In this document: piece by piece, positions 8,494-17,936 of the stretch
How positions within the stretch are numbered: the stretch's first letter is position 1
How the letters are laid out: each line of letters opens with the position of its first letter
From: Silvimonas terrae
GTDB taxonomy: Bacteria > Pseudomonadota > Gammaproteobacteria > Burkholderiales > Chitinibacteraceae
Reading direction: 5' to 3'
Length of the DNA stretch: 64,000 nt
Assembly: GCF_014202765.1 (NCBI RefSeq)
Contig: NZ_JACHHN010000001.1
Coordinates: forward strand, 518,118 to 582,117
Notes under the pieces: generated by a model
What the model was told of the DNA's origin: nothing
Seen by the model: the letters and a program-made list of their open reading frames with translations, nothing else
The model's database searches: none
Program-made: the position numbers and the translations under genes

Positions 8494-9846
8494 ATGAATG
8501 CCAAACACCCAACCGCGCTGGATAGCACCCAGCTCAATGCAGAACCCTACTGGATGCCGTTTACCGGCAACCGCGCGTTCAAGGCCAACCCGGCCACCCG
8601 CACGCTGGTGTCTGCCAAGGGCGCGTATTACCAGACGGCAGAGGGTAAAACGCTGTTTGATTGCCTGTCTGGCCTGTGGTGCAGCGCGCTGGGGCATGGC
8701 GATCCGCGTATTGCCCAGACTTTGAAAGAACAGGCCGAAACGCTGGACTACAGCACGGCGTTCCAGCTGGCCAATCCGCAAACGTTGCGCCTGGCCGAGC
8801 GCATCGCCCACCTGGCACCGCAAGGTCTGGATCATGTGTTCTTCTGTAATTCCGGCTCAGAGTCGGTCGATACCGCGCTGAAGATGGCCATTGGCTATCA
8901 CCGTCTGCGGGGCGAGGCCACCCGTACGCGCTTGATCGGCCGGGAACGGGGTTATCACGGCGTGGGTATGGGCGGGATTTCAGTCGGCGGTATGGTCGCC
9001 AACCGCAAAATGTTTGCCCCGCTGATGCTGAACGGCGTGGACCATTTGCCGCATACCTGGAACCTCTCGCAAATGGCCTTCAGCCGTGGTCAGCCCAAAT
9101 GGGGCGCGCACCTGGCCGACGAACTGGAACGCCTGGTGGCGCTGCATGATGCCTCCACCATTGCCGCCGTGATCGTCGAGCCCATGGCTGGCTCGACCGG
9201 TGTGCTGGTGCCCCCGGAAGGCTATCTGCAACGCCTGCGTGAGTTGTGCACCAAACACGGCATCTTGCTGATTTTTGATGAGGTGATCTGCGGGTTTGGT
9301 CGCGTGGGCGAGTGGTTTGGCGCACAACGTTTTGGCGTAACGCCGGACATGATCACCTTCGCCAAGTGCATTACCAACGGCGTGGTGCCCATGGGCGGGG
9401 TCATCGTGCGGGACGACATCTACAACACCTTCATGGCTGGCCCGGCGCATGCCGTGGAGTTCATGCACGGCTATACGTACTCTGGCCACCCGCTGGCCGC
9501 GGCCGTGGGCAATGTGGTGCTCGATATCATTGAGCAAGACGGTCTGCTGGATCGGGCCCGCACGCTGGAACCGGTGCTGGAAGACGCTATCCACAGCCTG
9601 AAGGGTGACGCCGGGATTCTGGATATCCGCAATATTGGTCTGGCTGCCGCCATTGATCTGGCCCCGATTGAGGGCTCGCCCGGTTTGCGTGCCTACAAGC
9701 TGTTTGAGGCGGGCATTGAGGAAGGCTTTTTGTTCCGGGTGACGGGGGACACTGTGGCGATGGGGCCGCCGTTTATTGCGACTGAAGGTGAGATTGGGGC
9801 GATGGTGGATGGGTTGCGGCGGTGTGTGAAGAGGGTGATGGGATAA
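8494..9846 (+). CDS. omega-amino acid (beta-alanine) -- pyruvate aminotransferase
   Basis: 450 aa class-III aminotransferase. Visible are FCNSGSESVDTALKMA (phosphate-binding region), IFDEVICGFGR (cofactor Asp) and the candidate Schiff-base Lys in TFAKCITNG. ATG 8494 is preceded by GGAG; the upstream in-frame start at 8437 lies in the operator region. It probably converts beta-alanine or another omega-amine plus pyruvate to a semialdehyde plus alanine. The next gene, a CoA-acylating semialdehyde dehydrogenase, fits malonate semialdehyde to acetyl-CoA. Likely controlled by the divergent MocR regulator. Confidence 0.88.
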   Translation: MNAKHPTALDSTQLNAEPYWMPFTGNRAFKANPATRTLVSAKGAYYQTAEGKTLFDCLSGLWCSALGHGDPRIAQTLKEQAETLDYSTAFQLANPQTLRLAERIAHLAPQGLDHVFFCNSGSESVDTALKMAIGYHRLRGEATRTRLIGRERGYHGVGMGGISVGGMVANRKMFAPLMLNGVDHLPHTWNLSQMAFSRGQPKWGAHLADELERLVALHDASTIAAVIVEPMAGSTGVLVPPEGYLQRLRELCTKHGILLIFDEVICGFGRVGEWFGAQRFGVTPDMITFAKCITNGVVPMGGVIVRDDIYNTFMAGPAHAVEFMHGYTYSGHPLAAAVGNVVLDIIEQDGLLDRARTLEPVLEDAIHSLKGDAGILDIRNIGLAAAIDLAPIEGSPGLRAYKLFEAGIEEGFLFRVTGDTVAMGPPFIATEGEIGAMVDGLRRCVKRVMG

Positions 9847-9859
9847 GGTGCGCTGCTTC

Positions 9860-9892
9860 GTAGCCCGGATGGAGCGAAGCGGGAATCCGGGG
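9860..9892. repeat. GTAGCCCGGAT...GGAATCCGGGG palindrome
   Basis: Short imperfect palindrome, GTAGCCCGGAT, variable middle, GGAATCCGGGG. Sister copies at 21386-21424 and 31992-32030. Each lies just outside the left end of a composite element. Confidence 0.7.
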
Positions 9893-9920
9893 TGGCTAGC
9901 CTGTTCATATTGCTGTGGTT

Positions 9921-10280
9921 TTTAGCGCCTGACGGCGCGGGTTTTAAAAGCATTTGATACCGGCGGTGGCCGGGGCACGTCACTTTCTTTGCTTCGCCAA
10001 AGAAAGTAACCAAAGAAAGGCGCCCCCTGCGACAGCGCCCTTCGGGTTCCCTGTGCTTCTCGTGAGGGCCGGCTGGCTCCAGGGAACTCGGGCTTTGCCC
10101 TCAAACACCCTTACGCCGAAACCCCGGCCCTCCCTGCGATGCTTGGCGCTGCCGGAGGGGAAGAAAGGTCAAAAGCAACTGCAACGTCAAAGGCGACAGC
10201 AATGCCAGAGGCAAAGACAACAGCAACACGCACCCCACTGACTCGTCATTCCGGTCCGGCCCCCTTGAGCCGGAATCCAG
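9921..10280. repeat. composite element, copy 2 (left half only)
   Basis: Starts TTAGCGCCTGACGGCGCGG and carries the TACCGGCGGTGGCCGG block, the TTTCTTTGCTTCGCC hairpin and the CAAAAGCAACTGC tract, then ends in a CGTCATTCC palindrome (10243-10280). There is no mirrored right arm and the hexamer tract is degenerate. It lies between the aminotransferase and the semialdehyde dehydrogenase, two genes likely to act together. The rest of 9847-10399 shows no gene. Confidence 0.75.
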
Positions 10281-10399
10281 CAGGCCGCCGCAGGTGGCCT
10301 TGCCTTGGCAAACGTGACGACGCAAACAAACAACCGGCAGGCCGGAGTGAACCCACCATCCGGCCAGCCCAGCATTAACCTGAACCAGGAATACAAAAC

Positions 10400-11923
10400 A
10401 TGACTTCCAATCAAGACATCAAACAACTTGCCGCCGCGCTGCACTGGATCGGCGGCCAGCAGGTTCCAGGCGCTTCCAGCCGGTTTGGCGAGGTGTTCAA
10501 TCCCAGCAAGGGCGAGGTGAGCGGGCGGGTGGTGCTGGCGACCACTGAAGACGTCGCCACGGCGGTCGCTAGTGCGAAGAAGGCGTTTCCGGCGTGGGCT
10601 GCCACCCCGCCGCTGCGCCGGGCGCGCGTGTTGTTCAAGTTCTTGCGGTTAATGGAAGAAAACCTGGAAGCGCTGGCTACCTTGATCAGCCAGGAGCACG
10701 GCAAGGTCGATGCTGATGCGCTGGGCGAGTTGCAGCGCGGCCTGGAGGTGGTGGAGTTTGCCACCGGGATTCCGCAATTACTCAAGACAGAGATGACCGA
10801 GAATGTCGGCACCGAGGTCGACAGTTTTTCTTTGCGCCAGCCACTAGGCGTGGTCGCCGGTATCACGCCGTTCAATTTCCCGGCCATGGTGCCGATGTGG
10901 ATGTTCCCGGTGGCGCTCGCCTGCGGTAACTGTTTTGTGCTCAAACCGTCCGAGCGCGTGCCTGGCGCGTCGCTGGAAATTGCCCGCTTACTGAAAGAAG
11001 CCGGTTTGCCCGATGGGGTATTCAACGTGGTGCAGGGTGACAAGATGGCGGTGGATGCGCTGCTGGATCACCCGGACGTGCAAGCCGTCAGCTTTGTCGG
11101 TTCCACGCCGATCGCGCGTTATATCTATGAACGCGGTACTGCCAACGGTAAGCGGGTGCAGGCGCTGGGCGGGGCCAAGAATCATATGGTGGTGATGCCC
11201 GATGCCGATATGGACCAAGCCGCCGATGCCTTGATGGGCGCCGCCTACGGTGCCGCTGGTGAGCGTTGCATGGCGATCTCGGTGGTGGTGCCGGTGGGCG
11301 AGGCAACGGCCAACACCTTGCGGTCCAAGCTGGTGGAACGTCTTGCCAAACTCAAGGTGTCCCACTCTCTGGATCAAACCGCAGAAATGGGCCCGCTGGT
11401 CACTGGTGCGCATCGGGACAAGGTGAAAGGGTACATTGATGCCGGCGTGGCGGAAGGGGCAGAGCTGGTGGTCGATGGCCGGGGCTTTGCACTGGCCGGG
11501 TTCGAAAACGGTTTCTTCCTGGGCGGCTCCCTGTTTGACCATGTGACGCCATCCATGAAAATTTACCGGGAAGAAATCTTTGGCCCGGTGCTGGCCATGA
11601 GCCGGGTGGCGGATTACGCCGCCGCCGTCAAACTGGTCAATGAGCACGAATTTGGCAACGGGGCGGCCATTTTCACGCGGGATGGGGGCACGGCGCGGCA
11701 CTTCACGGCGTCGGTCCAGATTGGCATGGTGGGTGTGAATGTGCCGATTCCGGTGCCGATGGCGTTCCACAGCTTTGGTGGCTGGAAAGCCTCCTTGTTT
11801 GGCGACCACCACATGCATGGACCAGAAGGCGTGCGTTTTTATACCCGTCTGAAAACCGTCACCCAACGCTGGCCGGGCAACCGCCAGGCCGGCCCGGAAT
11901 TTGTCATGCCCAATATGAAGTGA
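10400..11923 (+). CDS. mmsA: CoA-acylating methylmalonate/malonate-semialdehyde dehydrogenase
   Basis: 507 aa aldehyde dehydrogenase. The signature [11 protein letters not shown] contains the catalytic Cys, and [19 protein letters not shown] is typical of the MmsA/IolA/BauC subfamily. These enzymes lack the usual general-base Glu and form acetyl-CoA or propionyl-CoA with loss of CO2, using NAD+. With the preceding aminotransferase this gives a beta-alanine (or beta-aminoisobutyrate) route. A strong terminator follows at 11970. mmsA and bauC cannot be told apart by sequence alone. Confidence 0.92.
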   Translation: MTSNQDIKQLAAALHWIGGQQVPGASSRFGEVFNPSKGEVSGRVVLATTEDVATAVASAKKAFPAWAATPPLRRARVLFKFLRLMEENLEALATLISQEHGKVDADALGELQRGLEVVEFATGIPQLLKTEMTENVGTEVDSFSLRQPLGVVAGITPFNFPAMVPMWMFPVALACGNCFVLKPSERVPGASLEIARLLKEAGLPDGVFNVVQGDKMAVDALLDHPDVQAVSFVGSTPIARYIYERGTANGKRVQALGGAKNHMVVMPDADMDQAADALMGAAYGAAGERCMAISVVVPVGEATANTLRSKLVERLAKLKVSHSLDQTAEMGPLVTGAHRDKVKGYIDAGVAEGAELVVDGRGFALAGFENGFFLGGSLFDHVTPSMKIYREEIFGPVLAMSRVADYAAAVKLVNEHEFGNGAAIFTRDGGTARHFTASVQIGMVGVNVPIPVPMAFHSFGGWKASLFGDHHMHGPEGVRFYTRLKTVTQRWPGNRQAGPEFVMPNMK

Positions 11924-11969
11924 CCGCCTTACGCGTGGTGACCCAGCACCATGGGTGTGCTACAGGCCC

Positions 11970-12005
11970 AAAACAAAACCCCGGCTCTGGCCGGGGTTTT
12001 GTTTT
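11970..12005 (+). terminator. rho-independent terminator after mmsA
   Basis: AAAACAAAACCCCGGC, a four-base loop region, then the reverse complement ending GGTTTTGTTTT. The A/T tails on both sides make it potentially bidirectional. Confidence 0.9.
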
Positions 12006-12008
12006 ATC

Positions 12009-12024
12009 GGTGATCCAGATCACA
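12009..12024. promoter_or_regulatory. CRP-like binding site
   Basis: GTGA-TCCAGA-TCAC is a perfect inner match to the CRP/Vfr consensus TGTGA-N6-TCACA. It lies in the AT-richer 350-bp gap 11924-12274, about 250 bp upstream of the SMR-like gene. That gap holds no other gene. Regulation is inferred from the site only. Confidence 0.5.
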
Positions 12025-12274
12025 CCCATTTTTGTAAGGAAAAATGCTGGAAATGACCCGACCCCTAAATGTAGTTGTTTTTATGAAACTACAAGGTGTT
12101 GTTTGCTGCCGTTTATCCGAAACACTTTATCGAGCCAGCTTGCTGAAAGGCTGCAAATTACTGCAAAATCACCAATGCTTTCTGTGTGAGAAAACTTTTA
12201 GTTGTTGAAACTGAAACAATGGAAAGTTATTGTAATTGTGCAATGCAACGAATCGTAAGCCCTGGAGGGAACGC

Positions 12275-12649
12275 ATGTCCCGGCTCATTTTCACGCTGAT
12301 CCTGATTAGTGTCAGTTGTTCGGCCTGTGCGCAAATGCTGCTCAAACGCGGCATGGTGGATGAAGGTATCCAGCGCGCACTGCATTCCATGAACTTGCCT
12401 GCGCTGGCCACTGGCGTGGCGCTTAATCCGTGGGTGCTAGGTGGCCTGATGCTTTATTTTGGCGGCGCGGTGGTGTGGCTTGGCGTGCTGGCGCGGGTGG
12501 ATGTCAGCACCGCGTATCCGTTTGTGGCACTGGGTCTGATCGTGACCGTGGTGCTGGGCGGACTGGTTTTCAATGAACAAATCTCGGCCTGGAAGATTGT
12601 GGGCAGCTGCATCGTGGCGCTGGGTGTTTACATTGTGGGGACCAAATGA
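12275..12649 (+). CDS. EamA/SMR-family small membrane transporter (ArnE/ArnF-like)
   Basis: 124 aa with four hydrophobic helices, the size and layout of SMR/ArnE-type flippase subunits; the C-terminal half (STAYPFVALGLIVTVVLGG, then NEQISAWKIVGSCIVALG) is the EamA-like repeat. ATG 12275 follows GGAGGGA; the upstream ATG-frame extension has no such site. It overlaps the next gene by 4 bp (ATGA), so the two are translationally coupled. It likely moves a lipid-linked sugar across the inner membrane. The substrate is inferred from the UbiA-fold neighbour. Confidence 0.75.
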   Translation: MSRLIFTLILISVSCSACAQMLLKRGMVDEGIQRALHSMNLPALATGVALNPWVLGGLMLYFGGAVVWLGVLARVDVSTAYPFVALGLIVTVVLGGLVFNEQISAWKIVGSCIVALGVYIVGTK

Positions 12650-14136
12650 GCACAACCGATTTTGCAGCGCAGGCGGCACAGCCAGCGCAACCTGGACCCG
12701 CACAGCGTCCGCGCTATCTGTTTGTGGATCTGGATGGCACGCTGGTGGCCACGGATATGCTGGTTGAATCCCTGCTGTTTCAGGTCAAGCGCTCGATCTG
12801 GACTTTTTTCCGCGTCATTTTCTGGTTGTTTGGCGGCAAGGCTGACCTGAAAAAGAAACTGGCCACCGATTTTGAATTCGACCCTTCGCTGCTGCCGTAT
12901 AACCCGGCGGTGCTCAAGTATATGGATGAGTCGCGCAAGGCCGGCGTAGAGGTCTGGCTGGCGACGGCTTCTGACGAGCGAATAGCCGCGGCGGTAGCCA
13001 GGCATCTCAACGTGTTCGATGGGGTGCTGGCCTCGGGTAATGGGGTCAATGTCTCCAGCTCGCGCAAGCTTGATGCCATCAAGCAGGTGGTGGGGCAGCG
13101 CAGTTTTGAATACATCGGCAACAGTGCGGATGATGTGGCGATCTGGCAGGAGGCGGGCGTGGCCCGTTGCGTGCGGCCAGATAGCACGGCGCGGGCGTGG
13201 TTCATGCGCACACAAGGCCAGGTGGCCGAATTGACCAATGATGTGCCCGTGCGTGGTATGTGGAAATCCTTTGTGCGGGCAGCCCGGGTGCATCAGTGGC
13301 TGAAAAACATCCTGGTGTTCATTCCGCTGCTGGTTTCGCACAAGCTGGGCGACTTTGCGTCTGCCGGTGCGGGCGTGGCGACCTTCATCGCTTTTGGCCT
13401 GTGCGCGTCGTCGATCTATCTGGTCAATGATTTGCTGGATCTGGAATCTGACCGGCTGCATCCGCGCAAGCGCAAGCGTCCGTTTGCTTCGGGCGAATTG
13501 CCACTCGGCGTGGGCTTTGTCGCGGTGCCAGTGCTGCTGCTGGCCGGCCTCTTGCTGGCTGCGGTGATCTCGCCGCAATTGCTGGCCGTGTTGTTGGTGT
13601 ACCTGGTGCTGACCAGCGCGTATTCGTTCAGCTTCAAACGCAAGATGGCGGTCGATGTGGTGCTGCTGGCGGCGCTTTATACCATCCGTATCATTGCGGG
13701 CGCTGCGGCCATTGCAGTGGTGCCGTCGTTCTGGCTGCTGTCGTTCTCCATGTTCATCTTCCTGGGGCTGGCGCTGGTCAAACGGTACACGGAATTGCTG
13801 GCACTGGAAGAAGCCGGGCGGGACAAAGTGTCTGGCCGCAATTACCTGGTGGCCGACCAGTTTGTGGTGATGGCCATGGGCGTCTCCAGTTGCCTGTTGA
13901 GCGTGCTGGTGCTGGCGCTGTATATCAACAGCCCGGATGTTGGCCCCCTGTACAAAACGCCGCGCGTGTTGTGGGCGCTGTGCCCGCTGCTGATGTTCTG
14001 GGTTTGCCGCCTGTGGCTGATGGCCAATCGCGGCCTGGTGCAGGATGACCCGGTGGTCTTTGCCGTGCGTGACCGGGTGAGCCAGCAAACGGCCGTGGTG
14101 GCGGCCATCATCGTGGCGCTGGGGGCGTTCCTGTGA
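12646..14136 (+). CDS. HAD phosphatase--UbiA prenyltransferase fusion
   Basis: 496 aa. Residues about 24-200 are a HAD domain (FVDLDGT nucleophile, ATAS motif II, GNSADD motif IV). Residues about 225-496 are a UbiA-type transferase with eight or nine helices, the first Asp-rich motif NDLLDLESDR and a degenerate second region around DVVLLAALYTIRI. The nearest known function is decaprenyl-phosphate phosphoribosyltransferase, joining PRPP to polyprenyl phosphate, with the HAD part removing the 5-phosphate. The overlapping flippase-like gene and the downstream polytopic protein fit a polyprenyl-phosphate pentose route. The product has not been identified. Confidence 0.82.
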   Translation: MSTTDFAAQAAQPAQPGPAQRPRYLFVDLDGTLVATDMLVESLLFQVKRSIWTFFRVIFWLFGGKADLKKKLATDFEFDPSLLPYNPAVLKYMDESRKAGVEVWLATASDERIAAAVARHLNVFDGVLASGNGVNVSSSRKLDAIKQVVGQRSFEYIGNSADDVAIWQEAGVARCVRPDSTARAWFMRTQGQVAELTNDVPVRGMWKSFVRAARVHQWLKNILVFIPLLVSHKLGDFASAGAGVATFIAFGLCASSIYLVNDLLDLESDRLHPRKRKRPFASGELPLGVGFVAVPVLLLAGLLLAAVISPQLLAVLLVYLVLTSAYSFSFKRKMAVDVVLLAALYTIRIIAGAAAIAVVPSFWLLSFSMFIFLGLALVKRYTELLALEEAGRDKVSGRNYLVADQFVVMAMGVSSCLLSVLVLALYINSPDVGPLYKTPRVLWALCPLLMFWVCRLWLMANRGLVQDDPVVFAVRDRVSQQTAVVAAIIVALGAFL

Positions 14137-14170
14137 GCCTGTCGTTGACGTGCTGGACCAGGAGTGCCCC

Positions 14171-15337
14171 ATGATTGAAGATGTGGCTGTGCTGACGCCA
14201 CAAGCCCCGGCGCGCTCGGGCCGGTCTTTGCTGGACCGCGTGACCACGCTGGTACGGGTGATCCCGTTTCTGGCGGTGTTCTTTGTCAGTTGTGCGGCGG
14301 CTTATGGTGCGTTCTTTGCCAAATGGGGCTTTTGTAGCGTTGGCCCGGATGCCAGCGCGCCCTGTTTGCTGCAAGAGATGCTGGATGGCACGGCCAAACG
14401 GCCGTGGATTTACCGCCGGCTGTTACCAGAACTGGCGCAATGGCTACAGGCGCACACCCCGGCCGGCTTGCAGGCCCGACTGCAAGAGATCCTCCAGTTT
14501 GACAACATGGCCCAGCATTACTCGAGCGTGATCGCGGCGGTGAATCAGCCCGCCGGCATGCAGATGACGTTCTACTACGTGTACCTGCTGGGGTTTCTGG
14601 CCTTTGCCGGCGCGGCGCTGATCTTGTGGCGCGTTGGTGTGGCACTGACGGCAGACCGTTTTGCCTCTGCCATTGCGGCCACCGTCTTTGTGCTGGTTTT
14701 TCCCATGTTTCTCACTGTCGGTGGCAACTTCTACGATTTCACCGAACTCTTTTTCTATGCGCTGGCATTCTGGCTGGCGCTGCGCTTTGCGCCGGTCTGG
14801 CTGGTGTTGCTGGCCCCCCTGGCCACGTATAACAAAGAAGCTTTTTTCTTTTTCTCTATCACCCTGTACCCCTTGCTGGCCCACCGTTTTGGCTGGCGCA
14901 AAGGGGCGCTTTGGGCGGGGTTGACTGTGCTGCTCAGCGGGATGACCTATTCGCTGGTCAAAGCCCACTACGCGGGCAATCCGGGCGATATGGTGCAGTT
15001 TCACCTGTGGCAGCAACTGCAGTACTTTCGCTACCTGGGGCATTTGAAGGGGTTTGAATTCCAGTACGGCTTCATCACCCCCAAGAGTTTTAACCTGATC
15101 AACCTCTTGCTGGTGGCGCTGGTGGTGCGTGCTGGCTGGCCGCAATTACCGCGCTATGTGCGGCAGTATCTGTGGCTGGCGCTGTTGATCAACGTACCGC
15201 TGTTTTTGCTGTTCTGCTATCCGGGTGAAATGCGCAATCTGAGCATGTTGTACATGGGTCTGGTGACCATGCTGGCCTGCGGGCTCTCTCATGCCTTGCG
15301 GCGTTTCTATCAGAATCAGGCCCAGACCACGCCTTGA
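14171..15337 (+). CDS. polytopic membrane protein, possible lipid-linked-sugar glycosyltransferase
   Basis: 388 aa with about ten hydrophobic segments, mostly aromatic-rich. ATG 14171 is chosen for its AGGAG site; an upstream TTG at 14150 has none. A periplasmic-looking N-terminal loop contains CSVGPDASAPC with two Cys and the motif RPWIYRRLLPEL, and a short segment FYDFTELFFYALAF follows. I do not recognise a named family. Size, topology and position after the HAD-UbiA gene are compatible with a GT-C-like transferase or acceptor-site protein, but no catalytic motif is certain. Confidence 0.65.
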   Translation: MIEDVAVLTPQAPARSGRSLLDRVTTLVRVIPFLAVFFVSCAAAYGAFFAKWGFCSVGPDASAPCLLQEMLDGTAKRPWIYRRLLPELAQWLQAHTPAGLQARLQEILQFDNMAQHYSSVIAAVNQPAGMQMTFYYVYLLGFLAFAGAALILWRVGVALTADRFASAIAATVFVLVFPMFLTVGGNFYDFTELFFYALAFWLALRFAPVWLVLLAPLATYNKEAFFFFSITLYPLLAHRFGWRKGALWAGLTVLLSGMTYSLVKAHYAGNPGDMVQFHLWQQLQYFRYLGHLKGFEFQYGFITPKSFNLINLLLVALVVRAGWPQLPRYVRQYLWLALLINVPLFLLFCYPGEMRNLSMLYMGLVTMLACGLSHALRRFYQNQAQTTP

Positions 15338-15384
15338 GGCTCTGGTAGACTGGCAAGCCCGAATCCGGACAGGCCCGTGTTTTC

Positions 15385-15822
15385 ATGAAAGCTGCTTCCA
15401 GGCGCAATCCTCCTGTTTCTAGCCGTACCAGCCGGCCGCTTCCCGTCCTGGTGGCCATGCTGGCCGCGCTGGTGTTCTCGCTGGCCGCCATCATTCTGGC
15501 TTCCCGTGCTTATGATCGGCGCGATGGCACCGTGGCGGCGCAGGGCAAAGTGGTCAACATGATTGGCTCGGACGCCAACAGCAAGCCACTGGTGCGCTTT
15601 AGCACCGCAGATGGCCAGATCATTGATTTTGTCCCGTTGCAAACCGGCAAGTGGCCCGCGCTGCATCACGGCGACACCGTTGCCGTCATGTACCCGCCCG
15701 ATCGCCCTGGCGCCGCCCAGGTCAACCAGTTCACCGAGCAATGGCTGCCTGCCATTGTCTGTGGCGCGGCCGGTCTGCTGGCCTGGCTGGTGGCCCTGGT
15801 GTTGCGCCGCAAAGCCCGCTGA
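15385..15822 (+). CDS. DUF3592-like two-helix membrane protein
   Basis: 145 aa. One helix near residues 22-42 and one near 119-140 bracket a small beta-rich domain with the DUF3592 pattern (GKVVNMIG, then VRFSTADGQIIDF and GDTVAVMYPPDRP). Function unknown in this family. It follows the polytopic protein by 47 bp and could be in the same transcript, but nothing ties it to the same pathway. Confidence 0.7.
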   Translation: MKAASRRNPPVSSRTSRPLPVLVAMLAALVFSLAAIILASRAYDRRDGTVAAQGKVVNMIGSDANSKPLVRFSTADGQIIDFVPLQTGKWPALHHGDTVAVMYPPDRPGAAQVNQFTEQWLPAIVCGAAGLLAWLVALVLRRKAR

Positions 15823-15913
15823 ACCCGCCATATCGCCGCTTTGCATTGCGTAGGCCCACACCCGGTTTAGCATGAACAGGGTGAGCCGTTGATTCATTCC
15901 TCTGGAACCCGCC

Positions 15914-17077
15914 ATGTTTGATACCTTGCGCAGCTTCGAACCGGAGCTCACTGAAATCCGCCGCAGTATTCATCGCCATCCGGAGCTGGGCTTTGAAGAA
16001 AGCCGCACCAGCGACCTGGTGGCAGAAAAACTGGCAAGCTGGGGCTATGAAGTTCACCGTGGCATCGCCAGAACCGGTGTCGTCGGCGTGCTCAAGGCGG
16101 GTACCGGTCACAAAACCCTGGGCTTGCGGGCCGATATGGACGCCTTGCCAATTCACGAGGCAACCGCCAAACCGTGGGCCAGCCAGATCCCCAATCGCAT
16201 GCATGCCTGCGGACATGATGGTCACACCACCATGCTGCTGGGGGCCGCGCGTTATCTGGCGCAAACCCGCAATTTTAATGGCACGCTCAATCTGATCTTT
16301 CAGCCCGCTGAAGAAGCCCTGGGTGGTGCGCAGGCCATGGTCGAGGCGGGCGTGTTCCGGCGTTTTCCGTGTGATGCCATTTTCGGCATGCACAATATGC
16401 CGGGGTTACCGGTGGGCCAGTTCTATTTTCGCAGCGGCGCGTTCATGGCCTCGGCCGATAGTCTGGATGTCACCATCCACGGCAAGGGTGGGCATGGCGC
16501 CTTGCCGCACACCACGGTCGACCCGATTGTGGTTGCGGCCAGTATCACCCTGGCACTGCAGACCATTGTGTCGCGCAATATCGATACCCAGCATGCGGCT
16601 GTGATCACCGTCGGTTCGATCCAGGCTGGCGATGTGGCTAACGTGGTGCCGGCCAGCGCGCTGATGAAACTGAGCGTAAGGGCGCTTGACCGGCAGGTAC
16701 GCAAACTCTTGTTAAGCCGCATTGAAGATGTGGTACGTCTGCAGGCGCAAAGCTTTGGTGCCACCGCCACCATTGAAACCCGCCACGGCACGCCCGTGCT
16801 GGTCAACGACGAAACCCAGACGCGCTTTGCCCACGGCGTGGCGGCGCAATTGTTTGGTGAAGCCAGCGCCCATTACGGCGCCCGGCCGTTGATGGGCAGT
16901 GAAGACTTTGCCTATATGCTCGATGCCAATCCCAACGGTTGTTATTTCTTTATCGGGAATGGCGATGGGGAAGGGTCTTGCATGATCCACAACCCTGGAT
17001 ATGACTTTAATGATGGCTGCCTGACGCCGGGGGCAGGGATGTGGGTGGGGCTGGCGGAAGGGTATTTGAAGGCTTGA
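15914..17077 (+). CDS. M20-family amidohydrolase (hippurate/N-acyl amino acid hydrolase type)
   Basis: 387 aa cytoplasmic metallohydrolase. Metal-binding residues are recognisable in LRADMDALPI, HACGHDGH, QPAEEALGG and, near the C-terminus, MGSEDFAYML. A dimerisation insert begins GKGGHGALPHTTVDP. Members remove acyl groups from amino acids (hippurate, N-acetyl amino acids, IAA conjugates). Start follows a weak ribosome site. It stands alone before a repeat block, and the substrate cannot be set. Confidence 0.87.
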   Translation: MFDTLRSFEPELTEIRRSIHRHPELGFEESRTSDLVAEKLASWGYEVHRGIARTGVVGVLKAGTGHKTLGLRADMDALPIHEATAKPWASQIPNRMHACGHDGHTTMLLGAARYLAQTRNFNGTLNLIFQPAEEALGGAQAMVEAGVFRRFPCDAIFGMHNMPGLPVGQFYFRSGAFMASADSLDVTIHGKGGHGALPHTTVDPIVVAASITLALQTIVSRNIDTQHAAVITVGSIQAGDVANVVPASALMKLSVRALDRQVRKLLLSRIEDVVRLQAQSFGATATIETRHGTPVLVNDETQTRFAHGVAAQLFGEASAHYGARPLMGSEDFAYMLDANPNGCYFFIGNGDGEGSCMIHNPGYDFNDGCLTPGAGMWVGLAEGYLKA

Positions 17078-17178
17078 TGGCCTTTGCCGCTCGGTAGCTT
17101 TTCGCGGTCCGGGTGCAGAGGGAAGTTTTCGGAATGGCGATGATGGCAGGCAAGCGGTGCTTGCCGGCTCTGTTATAT

Positions 17179-17267
17179 CGTCATTCCTGCGGAAGCAGGA
17201 ATCCAGTGTGGGCACCGCAGGTGGCCAGGCGGGTAGGGTGGATTTGGAGCGTTAGCGACAATCCACC
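17179..17267. repeat. CGTCATTCC and GTAGGGTGG palindromes
   Basis: A CGTCATTCC...GGAATCCAG unit (17179-17206) is followed by a GTAGGGTGGATT...AATCCACC unit (17233-17267), directly before composite copy 3. Confidence 0.75.
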
Positions 17268-17283
17268 GATTGCGATGGCTGCG

Positions 17284-17690
17284 TGTTAGCGCCTGGCGGC
17301 GCGGGTGTTTTTAGATACCCGGAGTGCCGGGCCCACGTCCCTTTCTTTGGGGCCGCCGAGGTGCTTCGCCACCTCGGCGGCCCCAAAGAAAGGAACCAAG
17401 GCGCCCCCTGCGACAGCGCCCCTTCGGGGTTCCCTGTGCTTCTCGCAAGGCGCGGCTGGCTGCGGGAACTCGGCCTTCGGCCTCAAACACCCCTTCGCCG
17501 AAACCCCCCGCCTTGCTGCGATGCTCGGCACTGCCGAAGGGGAGACAAGTCAAAAACAACGGCAACATCAAAAGCAACCCCAACCCCAACCCCAACCCCA
17601 ACCTCGCAAACCGTCTGCCAGCAAGCTTGGTCTGTGCATCTCCGCACTTCGTCATTCCCGACCTCGGGGGCCCCCTTGGCGGGAATCCAG
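17284..17690. repeat. composite element, copy 3 (left half only)
   Basis: Starts GTTAGCGCCTGGCGGCGCGG and contains a variant hairpin in which GGGGCCGCCGAGGTG and its complement replace the usual TTACTTTCTTTG stem. It ends with CCCCAA units (17576-17604) and an expanded CGTCATTCC palindrome (17650-17690). No right arm. The remaining DNA to 17936 shows no convincing gene. Confidence 0.75.
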
Positions 17691-17936
17691 GGGACCGCCG
17701 GGGACGGCAACCACAGATGGCCTGTACCATCAGCCCATCACCACGACCACACTAGCAAACGCCTCACCACGTGACCCCAGTCACACCAGTTTGTACCTCC
17801 CCGTATCAATTACCCGCCGCGACACCCACCCATACACGGCACGCCCGTCCAGCCACTTGGCGCTTACATCTGTATGCAATTGGCGGCCATTGCCCGTGTT
17901 AACCTGGTATCCGTGTTCAGTCATGCAGGGATGCGC

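Noticed and set aside
12628-14247. 539-codon frame antisense to the HAD-UbiA gene
   Set aside because: GC-rich third positions of the real gene keep this frame open; the sense strand has motifs, helices and a ribosome-coupled start.
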